A DNA stretch of 64,000 bases from Pelomonas dachongensis (GCF_043555865.1 NZ_JBIGHY010000003.1:62001-126000), one strand, 5' to 3'; shown: positions 42,571-52,177, numbered from the stretch's first letter. Notes: generated by a model from the sequence alone, not told the origin. A program made the numbers and translations.

Positions 42571-43715
42571 CGCACCGCGAGGAACACCAGCGCCACCGCG
42601 CACAGCGCGATGGGCACCAGGCTGGCCAGGTTCATCCACTGCCAGCCGCCCGTCGTCACCAGCGCGCCGGACGAGAACGAGGTCAGCGTCATCACCGTGT
42701 AGACGCCTGTGTCCATCAGGCCTTGCGCGCGCGTCTTCTCCTCGGGGCGATAAGCCTGCGTGAACAGCGTCGTGCCGCCGATGTAGAGGAAGTTCCAGCC
42801 CACCCCCAGCAACAGCAGCGCGCCGAGGAAGTGGTCGCGGTCCTGCCCTGACAGCGCAAACGCCACGCAGCCGACGTTCAGCGCCACGCCCATCCACAGC
42901 ACGGGCTGCACGCCGATGCGCTTGATCAGCGGCCCGGTGAAGAAGCTGGGCACGAACATGCCCAGCACATGCCACTGCAGCACCAGGCCGGCGTCCGAGA
43001 ATGGCAGGCCGCACTGGCCCATCGCGATGGGCGTGGCGGCCATCAACAGGCTCATGACGCCGTAACCGAGCGCACTGGCGGCCATGGCGACGAGGAAGAC
43101 GGGCTGACGCACCAGCGCGGCACCCGAGCGGCCGCCCGCACCAGCCGCCGGCCGGGGCAGCGGCGGGAAGTCGATCAGCGAGATCAGCCCCAGGCCCACC
43201 ACGGCGATCACGATCAGCAGCAGGTACGCGCCGGCGAACGGCGCCGTCAGCAGGTTCTGGCTTTCGCGCGCCAGCAGCGGCCCGAGGAAAGCACCCAGAC
43301 AACCGCCGCCCAGCACCCAGGAGATGGCGGCCTCACGCCTGGCCGGCGCGACAACCTCAGTCGCGGCGAAGCGGTACAAAGCTGCGTTGGCGCTGTAGTA
43401 CCCGCCCAGCAGCGTCGCCGCGACGACGCCCCAGAACTGCTGGTGAAGCACGCTCCACAGCGCCATCGCGGAGCTGGCGATGGCCACCAGCAGGCCGATC
43501 TGGAAACCGAGCCGCCGGCCGAAGCGCAGCTGGTGCCGCCCCACCAGTCGCGCGGTCAGCGCGCCGCCGGCCACGTAGGCGCAGATGGGCAGCGTGGCCA
43601 TCCACGCCTGCGGCGCGAGCGCCAGGCCGACCAGTCCGTTGATGGCGATCAGGCAGACGTTGTTGGTCAGGAACAGGCCCTGGGCCAGCACCAGCAGCGC
43701 GAGCTTGCGGTTCAC
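42546..43715 (-). CDS. MFS transporter of unknown substrate
   Basis: A 389-residue 12-helix major facilitator protein. GPLLARESQNLL, LLLLGVGWNFLYIGGTTLFTQAYRPEEKTRAQGLMD resemble the YdfJ/YqjV-type multidrug or efflux branch often annotated as MFS_1. The start is GTG 43715, overlapping the rsmE stop by four bases, so the permease is translated with rsmE. Its stop lies inside the 3' end of rlmL on the other strand. Confidence 0.85.
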   Translation of the reverse strand: MNRKLALLVLAQGLFLTNNVCLIAINGLVGLALAPQAWMATLPICAYVAGGALTARLVGRHQLRFGRRLGFQIGLLVAIASSAMALWSVLHQQFWGVVAATLLGGYYSANAALYRFAATEVVAPARREAAISWVLGGGCLGAFLGPLLARESQNLLTAPFAGAYLLLIVIAVVGLGLISLIDFPPLPRPAAGAGGRSGAALVRQPVFLVAMAASALGYGVMSLLMAATPIAMGQCGLPFSDAGLVLQWHVLGMFVPSFFTGPLIKRIGVQPVLWMGVALNVGCVAFALSGQDRDHFLGALLLLGVGWNFLYIGGTTLFTQAYRPEEKTRAQGLMDTGVYTVMTLTSFSSGALVTTGGWQWMNLASLVPIALCAVALVFLAVRQRAPSSA

Positions 43716-44422
43716 GCCAGCGCGATCCAGGAAAGCACGGCCAGCGGCGCCGTGTCGGCGCGCAGGATGCGCGGGCCCAGGCTGATCGCCGCGAAGCCGC
43801 GGGCGCGCGCCGCGTCCTCCTCGGCCTCGCTGAGGCCGCCCTCGGGGCCGCTGAGGAACAGCGCCCGCTGCTGCGGGAACGCCGCGAGCGGCTGCGCGGC
43901 ACGCGGGCTCAGCAGGCCACGCCACTCGTCGTAGGCCGCCGGCAGCGCTCCCAGCCAGGTCGACAGCGGCAGCACGGGCTCGATGCGCGTCGGCACCGTG
44001 CGGCCACTCTGCTCGGCCGCCGCGATGGCCACGCCCTGCCAGTGCGTGCGCTTCTTGTCGGCCCGCTCGCCGCTCAAGCGCAGCACGGAGCGCTCAGCCA
44101 CCAGCGGCTGCAGTGCCACGGCGCCCAGCTCGGTTGCCTTCTCGACGAGGAAGTCCATGCGATCGTTGGCCGGCATCACGACGGCCAGCGTCACCGCGCA
44201 GCGCAGTTCGCGCTGCGGCTGCGCGGCGTGCAGCAGGTTCACGCGCACCTCGCTGCGGCCCATCGCCGTGACCTCGGCCTGCCATTCGGGGCCGCTGCCG
44301 TCGAACAGCGTCAGCGCGTCGCCCGGTTGCAGGCGAAGCACCTGCACGTGGCGGGCCGCACCGGGCGGCAAGGCAAGTTCACCGGGCGCGGCGAGTGGGG
44401 TGTCGACGTAGAAGCGGGGCAA
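43712..44422 (-). CDS. rsmE: 16S rRNA (uracil-1498-N3)-methyltransferase RsmE
   Basis: A 236-residue SPOUT-class methyltransferase modifying U1498 in the decoding site. MPRFYVDTPL opens the PUA-like N-terminal part, and LFLSGPEGGLSEAEEDAARARGFAAISLGPRILRADTAPLA is the conserved SAM-binding knot. Two TTG starts are possible, 44422 (giving MPRFYVD, preferred) and 44440. It is coupled to the MFS gene downstream. Confidence 0.92.
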   Translation of the reverse strand: MPRFYVDTPLAAPGELALPPGAARHVQVLRLQPGDALTLFDGSGPEWQAEVTAMGRSEVRVNLLHAAQPQRELRCAVTLAVVMPANDRMDFLVEKATELGAVALQPLVAERSVLRLSGERADKKRTHWQGVAIAAAEQSGRTVPTRIEPVLPLSTWLGALPAAYDEWRGLLSPRAAQPLAAFPQQRALFLSGPEGGLSEAEEDAARARGFAAISLGPRILRADTAPLAVLSWIALA

Positions 44423-44471
44423 GGCGGACGGACGTGGCAAACGTGGCGGACGGGTCCGCCAGTGTCACCGA

Positions 44472-45008
44472 TCAGCGCAGGCCCAGCCCCAGCGCGAAGC
44501 GCACCGCCGCAGCCGCTTCGTCGCCCTTGGCCTTCTGCACGCGCTCGACCAGGTTCTGTGCCAGCGTCTGCAGGGCCGGCAGGCTGTCGGCCTTCTCGAC
44601 TTCAAGCGCGAACAGGTAGCCCTTCATCGTGCCCAACAGTCGTGGCGCTTCACCGCTGAGGTAGCTGTACAGCGCCGCGCGGTCGTTCAGCAGCGCCGGC
44701 GCCGGGGCGGGCGCCGTCGCAGGCGCAGCGGCAGGCGGGACCGGTGACGCAGCCGCCGATGCCGCCGGCGCGGGCGCCAGACCTGCCGAGCCTTGCGGAG
44801 CAATCAGCCCGTGCTCACGCAGCGCCTGCAGGTCCTCCGGCGTGGCGCCTGTCACCAGGCGCAGCCATTCACCCAGCGGCTTGCTCGCGTCCAGCACGAG
44901 CAGCAGGTTGCGCGCCGCGCGCGACAGCGGCAGCGCCCGCGCCCGGATTTCGGCGCGGCCGGCCTCGGTCTTGGAATGCAGCAGTTCAAGCACGGTATTG
45001 ACGGTCAC
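44472..45008 (-). CDS. Conserved-looking protein of unknown function
   Basis: A 178-residue soluble protein starting at GTG 45008. The N-terminal half (VLELLHSKTEAGRAEIRARALPLSRAARNLLLVLDASKPLGEWLRL) and C-terminal half (LFALEVEKADSLPALQTLAQNLVERVQKAKGDEAAAAVRFAL) look helical and folded, joined by an Ala/Pro-rich linker (about 80-110). No motif I recognise. It lies 48 bases after fadD in the same direction. Confidence 0.75.
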   Translation of the reverse strand: MTVNTVLELLHSKTEAGRAEIRARALPLSRAARNLLLVLDASKPLGEWLRLVTGATPEDLQALREHGLIAPQGSAGLAPAPAASAAASPVPPAAAPATAPAPAPALLNDRAALYSYLSGEAPRLLGTMKGYLFALEVEKADSLPALQTLAQNLVERVQKAKGDEAAAAVRFALGLGLR

Positions 45009-45056
45009 ATCCTGGAACGATCACCGCCTGCGTGCGGTCACGGAGAAGGCCGGTCA

Positions 45057-46730
45057 TCAGGCCTTGTCCCGCAGTTCGCGTCGCAGGATCTTGCCCACCG
45101 GCGTCTTGGGCAGGTCGGTACGGAATTCGACGACTCGGGGGCGTTTGTAGCCCGTCAGGTTGGCTTCGCAGTAAGCCCGCACATCGGCCTCGCTCAGATT
45201 CGGGTCTTTCTTCACGATGACGACCTTCACCGCCTCGCCAGCCTTCGCATCGGGCACGCCCACGGCCGCGCATTCGAGTACGCCGGGCATCTGCGTCAGC
45301 ACGTCCTCGACCTCGTTCGGATACACATTGAAACCGCTGACGAGGATCATGTCCTTCTTGCGATCAACGATCTTGAAGTAACCGCGTTCGTCGACGGTGC
45401 CGATGTCGCCGCTGCGGAAGAAACCGTCGGCCGTCATGACCTTGGCCGTCTCGTCGGGGCGCTGCCAGTAGCCGGCCATGACCTGCGGGCCCCTGATGGC
45501 GATCTCGCCGGGCTGGCCCGCGGGCACCTCGTTGCCATCGTCGTCCAGAAGCTTCAGCTCGGTCAGCGGCAGCGGCAGGCCGATGGTGCCGCTGTAGGCC
45601 GTGCTGTCGGTGGGGTTGCAGGTGGCGGTGGGTGAGGTCTCGGACAGGCCGTAGCCCTCGACAATGGGGCAGCCCGTCTTCTCCAACCACAGCTTGGCCG
45701 TCGCCTGCAGCACGGCCATGCCGCCGCCCACCGAGATGACCAGCTTGCTCCAGTCCACCGAGTTGAAGTCGGGGTGGTTGGCCATCGCCATGAACAGCGT
45801 GTTGACCGCCGGGAAGCTGTGGAAGCTGTGGCCCTTCAGCTCTTTGAACATGGCCGGCAGGTCGCGCGGATTCGGGATCAGCACGTTGGCGCCGCCCATG
45901 TGCATGGACAGCATCATGTTCGCGTTGAAGCCGAAGATGTGATACAGCGGCAGCGCGCAGATGGTGACGATCTGCTCGCCCTTCGGGATCTTCTTCAGCG
46001 CCGGCTGGTACCAGGCCTCGTTCTGCAGGATGTTGGCGACCAGGTTGCGGTGCAGCAGCACCGCACCCTTGGACACGCCGGTGGTGCCGCCGGTGTACTG
46101 CAGCACGGCGATGTCGTCAGGGCCCAGCTTGGGCGCCTTGTAGCTCTTGCCGCGGCCCTGGGACAGCGCGTCGTTGAAGCGCACGGCGCCGGGCAGCTCG
46201 AACGCCGGCACCATCTTGCGCACGTTGCGCACCACGTAGTTGACGATGCTGCCCTTCAGCAGGCCCAGCATGTCGCCCATGGCGGCCAGGACGACGTGCT
46301 TGGTCGGCACGTTCTGGATAACCTGCTGCAGCACCGAGGCAAAGTTCTCGATGATGATGATGACCTTGGCGCCCGAGTCCTTCAGCTGGTGTTCCAGCTC
46401 ACGCGGGGTGTACAGCGGATTCACGTTGACGACCACATAGCCCGCGCGCAACACGGCCGCAACGGCCACCGGGTACTGGAACAGGTTGGGCATCATCAGC
46501 GCGACGCGATCGCCCTTCTCCAGCCCCAGTCCCTGCAGATAGGCGGCCAGCGCGCGCGAGGCTTCATCGACCTGGGCGAAGCTGATGCTCTTGCCCATCA
46601 TCAGGTAGGCGGCCTTGTCGCCATGCTTCTTGAAGCCGGTGTCGAGCAGGTCGACGAGGCTGGGGTAGACGGACGTGTCGACGTCGCGCGGCACCTCGGC
46701 CGGGTATTGCTTCAGCCAGATCGGCTCCAT
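45057..46730 (-). CDS. fadD: Long-chain fatty acid-CoA ligase FadD
   Basis: A 557-residue ANL-superfamily ligase that activates long-chain fatty acids for beta-oxidation. The AMP-binding motif YTGGTTGVSKG is at 212-222, with GYGLSETSP and DRKKDMILVSGFNVYPNEVED further on and a C-terminal PVGKILRRELRDKA supplying the catalytic lysine. Length matches FadD. A good ribosome site (AAAGGAGACAA) precedes the ATG. No other fad genes are beside it. Confidence 0.95.
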   Translation of the reverse strand: MEPIWLKQYPAEVPRDVDTSVYPSLVDLLDTGFKKHGDKAAYLMMGKSISFAQVDEASRALAAYLQGLGLEKGDRVALMMPNLFQYPVAVAAVLRAGYVVVNVNPLYTPRELEHQLKDSGAKVIIIIENFASVLQQVIQNVPTKHVVLAAMGDMLGLLKGSIVNYVVRNVRKMVPAFELPGAVRFNDALSQGRGKSYKAPKLGPDDIAVLQYTGGTTGVSKGAVLLHRNLVANILQNEAWYQPALKKIPKGEQIVTICALPLYHIFGFNANMMLSMHMGGANVLIPNPRDLPAMFKELKGHSFHSFPAVNTLFMAMANHPDFNSVDWSKLVISVGGGMAVLQATAKLWLEKTGCPIVEGYGLSETSPTATCNPTDSTAYSGTIGLPLPLTELKLLDDDGNEVPAGQPGEIAIRGPQVMAGYWQRPDETAKVMTADGFFRSGDIGTVDERGYFKIVDRKKDMILVSGFNVYPNEVEDVLTQMPGVLECAAVGVPDAKAGEAVKVVIVKKDPNLSEADVRAYCEANLTGYKRPRVVEFRTDLPKTPVGKILRRELRDKA

Positions 46731-46832
46731 GCCCTTGTCTCCTTTAGATGGGGGTGATTCTGACCCATCGCTGACAGTGCACCGATCAGGGGATTCGATA
46801 GCGCGCCCCAGCCGAGCGCACCGCCGCGGGGA

Positions 46833-48254
46833 TCAGTCCACCGCCTTCAGCATGTCCTCCACCACCTTCTTTGCATCGCCGAACACCATCATGGTCTTGT
46901 CCATGTAGAACAGCTCGTTGTCCAGGCCCGCGTAGCCGGCGGCCATGGAGCGCTTGTTGACGATGATGGTCTTGGCCTTGTAGGCCTCAAGAATGGGCAT
47001 GCCGTAGATGGCGCTGCCCTTCACATGCGCGGCCGGGTTCACGACGTCGTTGGCGCCCAGGATGATGGCCACGTCGACCTGACCGAACTCGCCGTTGATG
47101 TCCTCCATCTCGAAGACCTGGTCGTAAGGCACCTCGGCCTCGGCCAGCAGCACGTTCATGTGGCCGGGCATGCGGCCGGCCACCGGGTGGATGGCGTACT
47201 TGACGGTGATGCCCTTCTCAGTGAGCTTGGCGGCCAGTTCCTTCACGGCATGCTGGGCGCGCGCCACGGCCAGGCCGTAGCCCGGCACGATGACAACGCT
47301 CTCGGCGTTGCCGATCACGAAGGCCGCGTCGTCGGCGCTGCCGCTCTTGACGTTGCGCTGCGCGCCACCACCCGACGCCGCGGTCGCGGCATCGCCGCCG
47401 AACCCGCCCAGGATGACGCTGAAGAACGAGCGGTTCATCGCCTTGCACATGATGTAGCTCAGGATCGCGCCCGAGCTGCCCACCAGCGAGCCGGCAATGA
47501 TGAGCATGCTGTTGTTCAGTGAAAAGCCGATGCCCGCCGCCGCCCAGCCGGAGTAGCTGTTCAGCATGGACACCACCACCGGCATGTCAGCGCCGCCGAT
47601 GGGGATGATCAGCGTCACGCCCAGCACGAAGCCCAGCGCGACGACGATCCAGAAGTCCATCTGGCTCTGGCTGTGCCAGAAGCCGAACACGAAGAAGGCT
47701 GCCGCCAGGCCCAGCATGGCGTTCAGCGCATGCTGGCCCTTGAACTGCACCGGCGCGCCCTGGAACAACCGGAACTTGCTGCCGCCGGACAGCTTGCCCC
47801 AGGCGATGACGGAGCCGGTAAAGGTAACCGCGCCGATGAAGGCGCCCAGCGCCAACTCGATGCGGTTGCCGCCCGGGATGTCGCCGCCTTTGACGGTGAT
47901 CTGGAACGCCCAGGGCTCATAGGCCGCCGCCGCCGCGATGGCAACCGCCGCCAGGCCGATCATGCTGTGGAAGAAGGCGACCAGCTCGGGCATCTTGGTC
48001 ATCTCGACCGTCTTCGCCTTCCACGCGCCGAAGCCGCCGCCGACGACCAGGCCCAGCAGCACCCAGCCCAGGCCCGCGGCGGAGTCGGCCAGCTTGACGA
48101 TGAGCGCGGCCGTCGTGAACGCGGCGATGGCCATGCCCACCATGCCAAACAGATTGCCGCGGATCGACGTCGTCGGGTGCGACAAGCCCTTCAGTGCCTG
48201 GATGAAGCAGACGCTGGCGAGCAGGTACAACAGCGTGACCAGGTTCATGCTCAT
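46833..48254 (-). CDS. pntB: NAD(P) transhydrogenase beta subunit PntB
   Basis: A 473-residue membrane subunit: about nine helices, then the NADP(H)-binding domain III beginning VVIVPGYGLAVARAQHAV and ending with the conserved GDAKKVVEDMLKAVD. The complex couples proton flow to NADPH formation. Start ATG 48254 overlaps the pntAB stop by four bases. Last gene of the three-gene form. Confidence 0.95.
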   Translation of the reverse strand: MSMNLVTLLYLLASVCFIQALKGLSHPTTSIRGNLFGMVGMAIAAFTTAALIVKLADSAAGLGWVLLGLVVGGGFGAWKAKTVEMTKMPELVAFFHSMIGLAAVAIAAAAAYEPWAFQITVKGGDIPGGNRIELALGAFIGAVTFTGSVIAWGKLSGGSKFRLFQGAPVQFKGQHALNAMLGLAAAFFVFGFWHSQSQMDFWIVVALGFVLGVTLIIPIGGADMPVVVSMLNSYSGWAAAGIGFSLNNSMLIIAGSLVGSSGAILSYIMCKAMNRSFFSVILGGFGGDAATAASGGGAQRNVKSGSADDAAFVIGNAESVVIVPGYGLAVARAQHAVKELAAKLTEKGITVKYAIHPVAGRMPGHMNVLLAEAEVPYDQVFEMEDINGEFGQVDVAIILGANDVVNPAAHVKGSAIYGMPILEAYKAKTIIVNKRSMAAGYAGLDNELFYMDKTMMVFGDAKKVVEDMLKAVD

Positions 48255-48580
48255 GACTTGCCCTCCGCCGATCCAGAAACGGTGGCCTTCTTTTCCTTCG
48301 TCTTGAACATCTCCAGCATCCGCCGCGTGACGAGGAAGCCGCCGAAGATGTTCACCGCCGCCAGGGCGACCGCCAGCACGCCCATGCCCTTGGCCAACGG
48401 CGTCTCGGTCAACGCCGCCGCCAGCATGGCGCCGACGATGACGATGGCCGAGATTGCGTTCGTCACCGCCATCAGCGGCGTGTGCAGCGCGGGTGTCACC
48501 GTCCAGACGACGTGGTAGCCCACGTAGATGGCCAGCACGAAGATGATGAGATTGATGATGGTGTGGTCGACGATTTCCAT
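48251..48580 (-). CDS. pntAB: NAD(P) transhydrogenase alpha subunit, membrane part (PntAB)
   Basis: A 109-residue membrane protein with three to four helices (IINLIIFVLAIYVGYHVVWTVTPALHTPLMAVTNAISAIVIVGAM), the split-off membrane segment of the alpha subunit. HTPLMAVTNAISAI is diagnostic. The three-gene arrangement (AA, AB, B) is common in alpha- and betaproteobacteria. Confidence 0.95.
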   Translation of the reverse strand: MEIVDHTIINLIIFVLAIYVGYHVVWTVTPALHTPLMAVTNAISAIVIVGAMLAAALTETPLAKGMGVLAVALAAVNIFGGFLVTRRMLEMFKTKEKKATVSGSAEGKS

Positions 48581-48582
48581 GC

Positions 48583-49698
48583 TCAGCTCCGTGTGACCTG
48601 GCCGTCTTGCGTGACGCGGCAGGCCGCGACGATGTCGTCATCCAGCGGCACGGTGAACGTGCCTTCCTTGGTGATGACGAGCTTCAGGAAGTCCAGCACG
48701 TTGCGCGCGTAGAGCGCGGACGCGTCGGCCGCCACCAGCGCCGGCAGGTTGGTCTCGCCGACCAGGGTCACGCCGTGCTTCACGACCGTCTTGCCGGCCT
48801 CCGTCAGCGGGCAGTTGCCGCCCGCTGGCGCCGCGATGTCGACGATGACCGAACCCGGCTTCATGGCCTTGACCATGTCCTCGGTGACCAGCACCGGCGC
48901 CGCGCGGCCAGGAATCAGCGCGGTCGTGATGACGATGTCTGCCGCGGCCACGCGCTTGGCCACCTCCACCTTCTGCCGCTCCAGCCAGCTGGGCGGCATG
49001 GGCCGCGCATAGCCGCCCACGCCCTCGGCCGCTTCCTTTTCCTCGGCCGTCTCGTAAGGCACCTCGATGAACTTGGCGCCCAGCGACTCGACCTGCTCTT
49101 TCACCGAGGGCCGCACGTCGCTGGCCTCGATGACGGCGCCCAGCCGCTTCGCCGTCGCAATGGCCTGCAGGCCCGCCACGCCGACGCCCAGGATGACCAC
49201 GCGCGCTGCCTTCACGGTGCCGGCGGCCGTCATCAGCATGGGGAAGAAGCGCTGGTACTTGTCGGCCGCGATCATCACGGCCTTGTAGCCGGCGATGTTG
49301 GCCTGGCTGCTCAGCACGTCCATGCTCTGCGCCCGCGTCGTGCGCGGCGCGGCTTCGAGCGAGAAGCTGGTCAGACCGGCAGCCGCGATGGCGTTCAGGC
49401 CGTCGCGGTCAAACGGGTTCAACATGCCGACCAGCGCGCCACCCGGCTTCATCAGCGCCAGCTCGTCGGCGCCGGGTGCACGCACCTTCAGCACCAGCTC
49501 GCTGGCCAGCGCTGCGGCCTGGTCGACGATCTCGCAGCCCACGGCCTCGTAGGCCGCGTCGGTGACGCTGGCCGCCACGCCCGCGCCCGATTCGATGCGA
49601 AGCGCGTGCCCGGCGGCCTTCAGCTTCTTGGCCGTCTCGGGCGTGACGGCCACGCGGGTCTCACCAGCCGCGCGTTCGCGCGGGACACCTATCTGCAT
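48583..49698 (-). CDS. pntAA: NAD(P) transhydrogenase alpha subunit, NAD-binding part (PntAA)
   Basis: A 371-residue soluble NAD(H)-binding domain I. MQIGVPRERAAGETRVAVTPETAKKL is the AlaDH/PNT N-terminus, and VVILGVGVAGLQAIATAKRLGA the Rossmann motif. The RQD-type region appears in EKEAAEGVGGYARPMPPSWLERQ. Start ATG 49698 has GGAGGAG just upstream. First gene of the pnt operon. Confidence 0.95.
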   Translation of the reverse strand: MQIGVPRERAAGETRVAVTPETAKKLKAAGHALRIESGAGVAASVTDAAYEAVGCEIVDQAAALASELVLKVRAPGADELALMKPGGALVGMLNPFDRDGLNAIAAAGLTSFSLEAAPRTTRAQSMDVLSSQANIAGYKAVMIAADKYQRFFPMLMTAAGTVKAARVVILGVGVAGLQAIATAKRLGAVIEASDVRPSVKEQVESLGAKFIEVPYETAEEKEAAEGVGGYARPMPPSWLERQKVEVAKRVAAADIVITTALIPGRAAPVLVTEDMVKAMKPGSVIVDIAAPAGGNCPLTEAGKTVVKHGVTLVGETNLPALVAADASALYARNVLDFLKLVITKEGTFTVPLDDDIVAACRVTQDGQVTRS

Positions 49699-49781
49699 GC
49701 GCTCCTCCAGAGGGCAGGGGTTGCGCGGCAGCTTACACAATGCATGCCTCAGCCCCGTGCGGGAATTCGAGAGGAAGAAGC

Positions 49782-50279
49782 ATGTCCGCCACAGAACGAT
49801 TCCGCCCCAGCGTCACCGTGGCCGCGGTGGTGGCGCGCGAGGGCCGCTATCTGCTGGTCGAGGAGGAGACGGCCGAGGGCCTGATGCTGAACAACCCCGC
49901 GGGCCATGTGGAGCTGGGCGAGGGGCCGATCGAGGCCGTCGTGCGCGAGGCGCTGGAAGAGACTGCGCGCCACTTCGTGCCCGAGGCCTTCCTGGGGGTC
50001 TATCTCGCGCGCTTCCTGCGGCCGGCGCGCTCCGAGGATGTCACCTACGTCCGGCTGGCCTTCACCGGCTCGGTGGGCGAGCAGATCGCCGGCCGCGCGC
50101 TGGACGACGGCATCCGCCGCACGCTGTGGCTGACCGAGTCCGAACTGGCCGCCTGCGCAGACCGCCACCGCAGCCCGCTGGTGCTGCAATGCGTGCGCGA
50201 CCACGCGGCCGGGCGGCGGCTGCCGCTGCAGGCGGTGTTCGCGCATGGGTCGCTGCAGGCTCCGCTGACAAAGGGCTGA
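49782..50279 (+). CDS. NUDIX hydrolase
   Basis: A 165-residue pyrophosphohydrolase. The NUDIX box GHVELGEGPIEAVVREALEETA supplies all conserved Gly and Glu residues. ATG 49782 follows GAGGAAGAAG. In Burkholderiales a NudJ-like NUDIX gene often precedes mnmA; here a 2OG oxygenase gene is in between. The likely substrate is a nucleoside or thiamine pyrophosphate, undetermined. Confidence 0.9.
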   Translation: MSATERFRPSVTVAAVVAREGRYLLVEEETAEGLMLNNPAGHVELGEGPIEAVVREALEETARHFVPEAFLGVYLARFLRPARSEDVTYVRLAFTGSVGEQIAGRALDDGIRRTLWLTESELAACADRHRSPLVLQCVRDHAAGRRLPLQAVFAHGSLQAPLTKG

Positions 50280-50291
50280 GAATCCCGCGCC

Positions 50292-50996
50292 ATGGTGACA
50301 AGTTCCGACTTCATCGAGGTCTATGACCAGGCCCTGACTCCCGAGGCGTGTAAGGCGCTGATCGAACGCTTCCAGGCCAGCAAGCACGTGCAGCGCGGCG
50401 AGACCGGCAGCGGTGTGGACGTCAGCATGAAGGACAGCTGGGACATCGCCATCAGCCGCCATCCCGAGTGGGCGGATGCCTGCACGCAGCTCAACCAAAC
50501 GGTCATCGCCGGCTTCAAGCACTACCTGCGCCGCTATGCGCACCTCGCGCTGGCGCCGTTGAAACTGCAGATGAACCAGCCCGACGGCAGCACCGCGCTG
50601 CTGGACGCCGACGGTGTTGCCGCCCTGGACGACGATCACCTGATGGGACTGATCGCCAAGGTCTTCCGTCCCGGCGCGATCAACCTGCAGCGCTACCTGG
50701 CGGACCAGGGCGGCTACCCTTACTGGCACTGCGAGCAGTACCCCCGGCTCGACCAGGGCGAGGCGCTGCACCGCGCCGTGCTGTGGACGGTCTACCTGAA
50801 CGATGACTTCGAGGCGGGCGAGACCGAGTTTCTTTACCAGGGCCGCAGGATTGCGCCTCGCACCGGCAGCCTGTTGATCGCGCCAGGCGGCTTCACGCAC
50901 ACGCACCGCGGCAACCGTCCACGGGGCGGCGACAAGTACATCGCCACCAGCTGGGTTCTATACCAGCGCGCAGAAAGCCTGTTCGGGCGGGGTTGA
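50292..50996 (+). CDS. 2-oxoglutarate/Fe(II) oxygenase-like protein
   Basis: A 234-residue double-stranded beta-helix protein of the prolyl-4-hydroxylase-like group. Proposed iron ligands are the His and Glu of YWHCEQYP and the later His of GGFTHTHRGN, with Arg of NRPRGG to bind 2-oxoglutarate. WTVYLNDDFEAGETEFLYQ is the usual beta-strand pair. It sits 12 bases after the NUDIX gene and 25 before mnmA. Substrate unknown. Confidence 0.82.
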   Translation: MVTSSDFIEVYDQALTPEACKALIERFQASKHVQRGETGSGVDVSMKDSWDIAISRHPEWADACTQLNQTVIAGFKHYLRRYAHLALAPLKLQMNQPDGSTALLDADGVAALDDDHLMGLIAKVFRPGAINLQRYLADQGGYPYWHCEQYPRLDQGEALHRAVLWTVYLNDDFEAGETEFLYQGRRIAPRTGSLLIAPGGFTHTHRGNRPRGGDKYIATSWVLYQRAESLFGRG

Positions 50997-51008
50997 AGGG
51001 CGCTTTGG

Positions 51009-51014
51009 GACAAT
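51009..51014 (+). promoter_or_regulatory. -10-like hexamer next to the mnmA start
   Basis: GACAAT ends seven bases before the ATG at 51022, and TTGAAGGG lies ten bases upstream, the same geometry as before argS. A leaderless mnmA transcript would result. Confidence 0.35.
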
Positions 51015-51021
51015 CGGGCCC

Positions 51022-52140
51022 ATGAGTTCCCTGAAAACGCTCCGTGTCGTCGTCGGCCTGTCCGGCGGCGTCGACTCGGCCGTCACCGCCCATCTGCTGA
51101 AGCAGCAAGGCCACGAAGTCGTCGCCATCTTCATGAAGAACTGGGAGGACGACGACAACGACGAGTACTGCTCCACGCGGCAGGACTTCCTGGACGCGGC
51201 GTCGGTCGCCGACGTGCTGGGCATCGAGATCGAGCACGTCAACTTCGCGGCCGAATACAAGGACCGCGTTTTCGCCGAGTTCCTGCGCGAGTACCAGGCC
51301 GGCCGCACGCCCAACCCCGACGTGCTGTGCAACGCCGAGATCAAGTTCAAGGCCTTCCTGGACCACGCGATGCGGCTGGGCGCCGAGAAGATCGCGACCG
51401 GTCACTACGCCCGCGTGCGTGAGGTCGACGGCGAGTTCCAACTGCTGAAGGGGCTGGACCCGCTGAAGGACCAGAGCTACTTCCTGCACCGGCTGAGCCA
51501 GGCGCAGATCAGCAAGGCGATGTTCCCGGTGGGGCATCTGCCCAAGACCGAGGTGCGCCGCATCGCGGACGAGATCGGCCTGCCGAACGCGAAGAAGAAG
51601 GACTCGACCGGCATCTGCTTCATCGGCGAACGGCCGTTCCGCGAGTTCCTGAACCAGTACCTGTCGCATCAGCCCGGCCCCATCAAGGACGAGCGCGGCC
51701 GCAAGCTGGGCGAGCACGTGGGCCTGTCGTTCTACACGCTGGGACAGCGCCAGGGCCTGGGCATCGGCGGCTTGAAGGACAAGGGCGCTGCGCGCGGTGG
51801 CGGCGAGCACGAACCCTGGTTCGTCGCGGCCAAGGACATCGAGCGCAACACGCTGATCGCCGTGCAAGGCCACGACCACCCGCTGCTGCTGAGCCCCGCG
51901 CTGGTGGCGGACGACCTGAGCTGGGTCGCCGGCCGACCGCCCGTGACCGGCATGGCGGCGGCCAAGACGCGCTACCGCCAGGCCGATGCGCCGTGTAGCG
52001 TGGCCTTCGACGCCCAAGGCCGGCTGGCGCTGCGCTTCCCCGACCCGCAATGGGCCGTCACCCCGGGCCAAAGCGCCGTGGTCTACGACGGCGACGTGTG
52101 CCTGGGAGGCGGCGTCATCGCCGCGGCGCTGCCGGCCTGA
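51022..52140 (+). CDS. mnmA: tRNA-specific 2-thiouridylase MnmA
   Basis: A 372-residue enzyme that puts sulfur on the wobble uridine of tRNA-Lys, -Glu and -Gln. The PP-loop SGGVDSA (14-20), Cys103 in VLCNAE and Cys199 in STGICFIGERPF are all in place. Length and domain order fit. The gene follows the 2OG oxygenase gene by 25 bases. Confidence 0.96.
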   Translation: MSSLKTLRVVVGLSGGVDSAVTAHLLKQQGHEVVAIFMKNWEDDDNDEYCSTRQDFLDAASVADVLGIEIEHVNFAAEYKDRVFAEFLREYQAGRTPNPDVLCNAEIKFKAFLDHAMRLGAEKIATGHYARVREVDGEFQLLKGLDPLKDQSYFLHRLSQAQISKAMFPVGHLPKTEVRRIADEIGLPNAKKKDSTGICFIGERPFREFLNQYLSHQPGPIKDERGRKLGEHVGLSFYTLGQRQGLGIGGLKDKGAARGGGEHEPWFVAAKDIERNTLIAVQGHDHPLLLSPALVADDLSWVAGRPPVTGMAAAKTRYRQADAPCSVAFDAQGRLALRFPDPQWAVTPGQSAVVYDGDVCLGGGVIAAALPA

Positions 52141-52163
52141 CCTGAACGGGCGCTGGCGCGCAT

Positions 52164-52169
52164 CACAAT
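52164..52169 (+). promoter_or_regulatory. -10-like hexamer before the histidine kinase start
   Basis: CACAAT ends eight bases before the ATG at 52178. CTGAAC lies 16 bases upstream as a weak -35. A near-leaderless transcript is possible. Confidence 0.3.
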
Positions 52170-52177
52170 GCGCGCCC

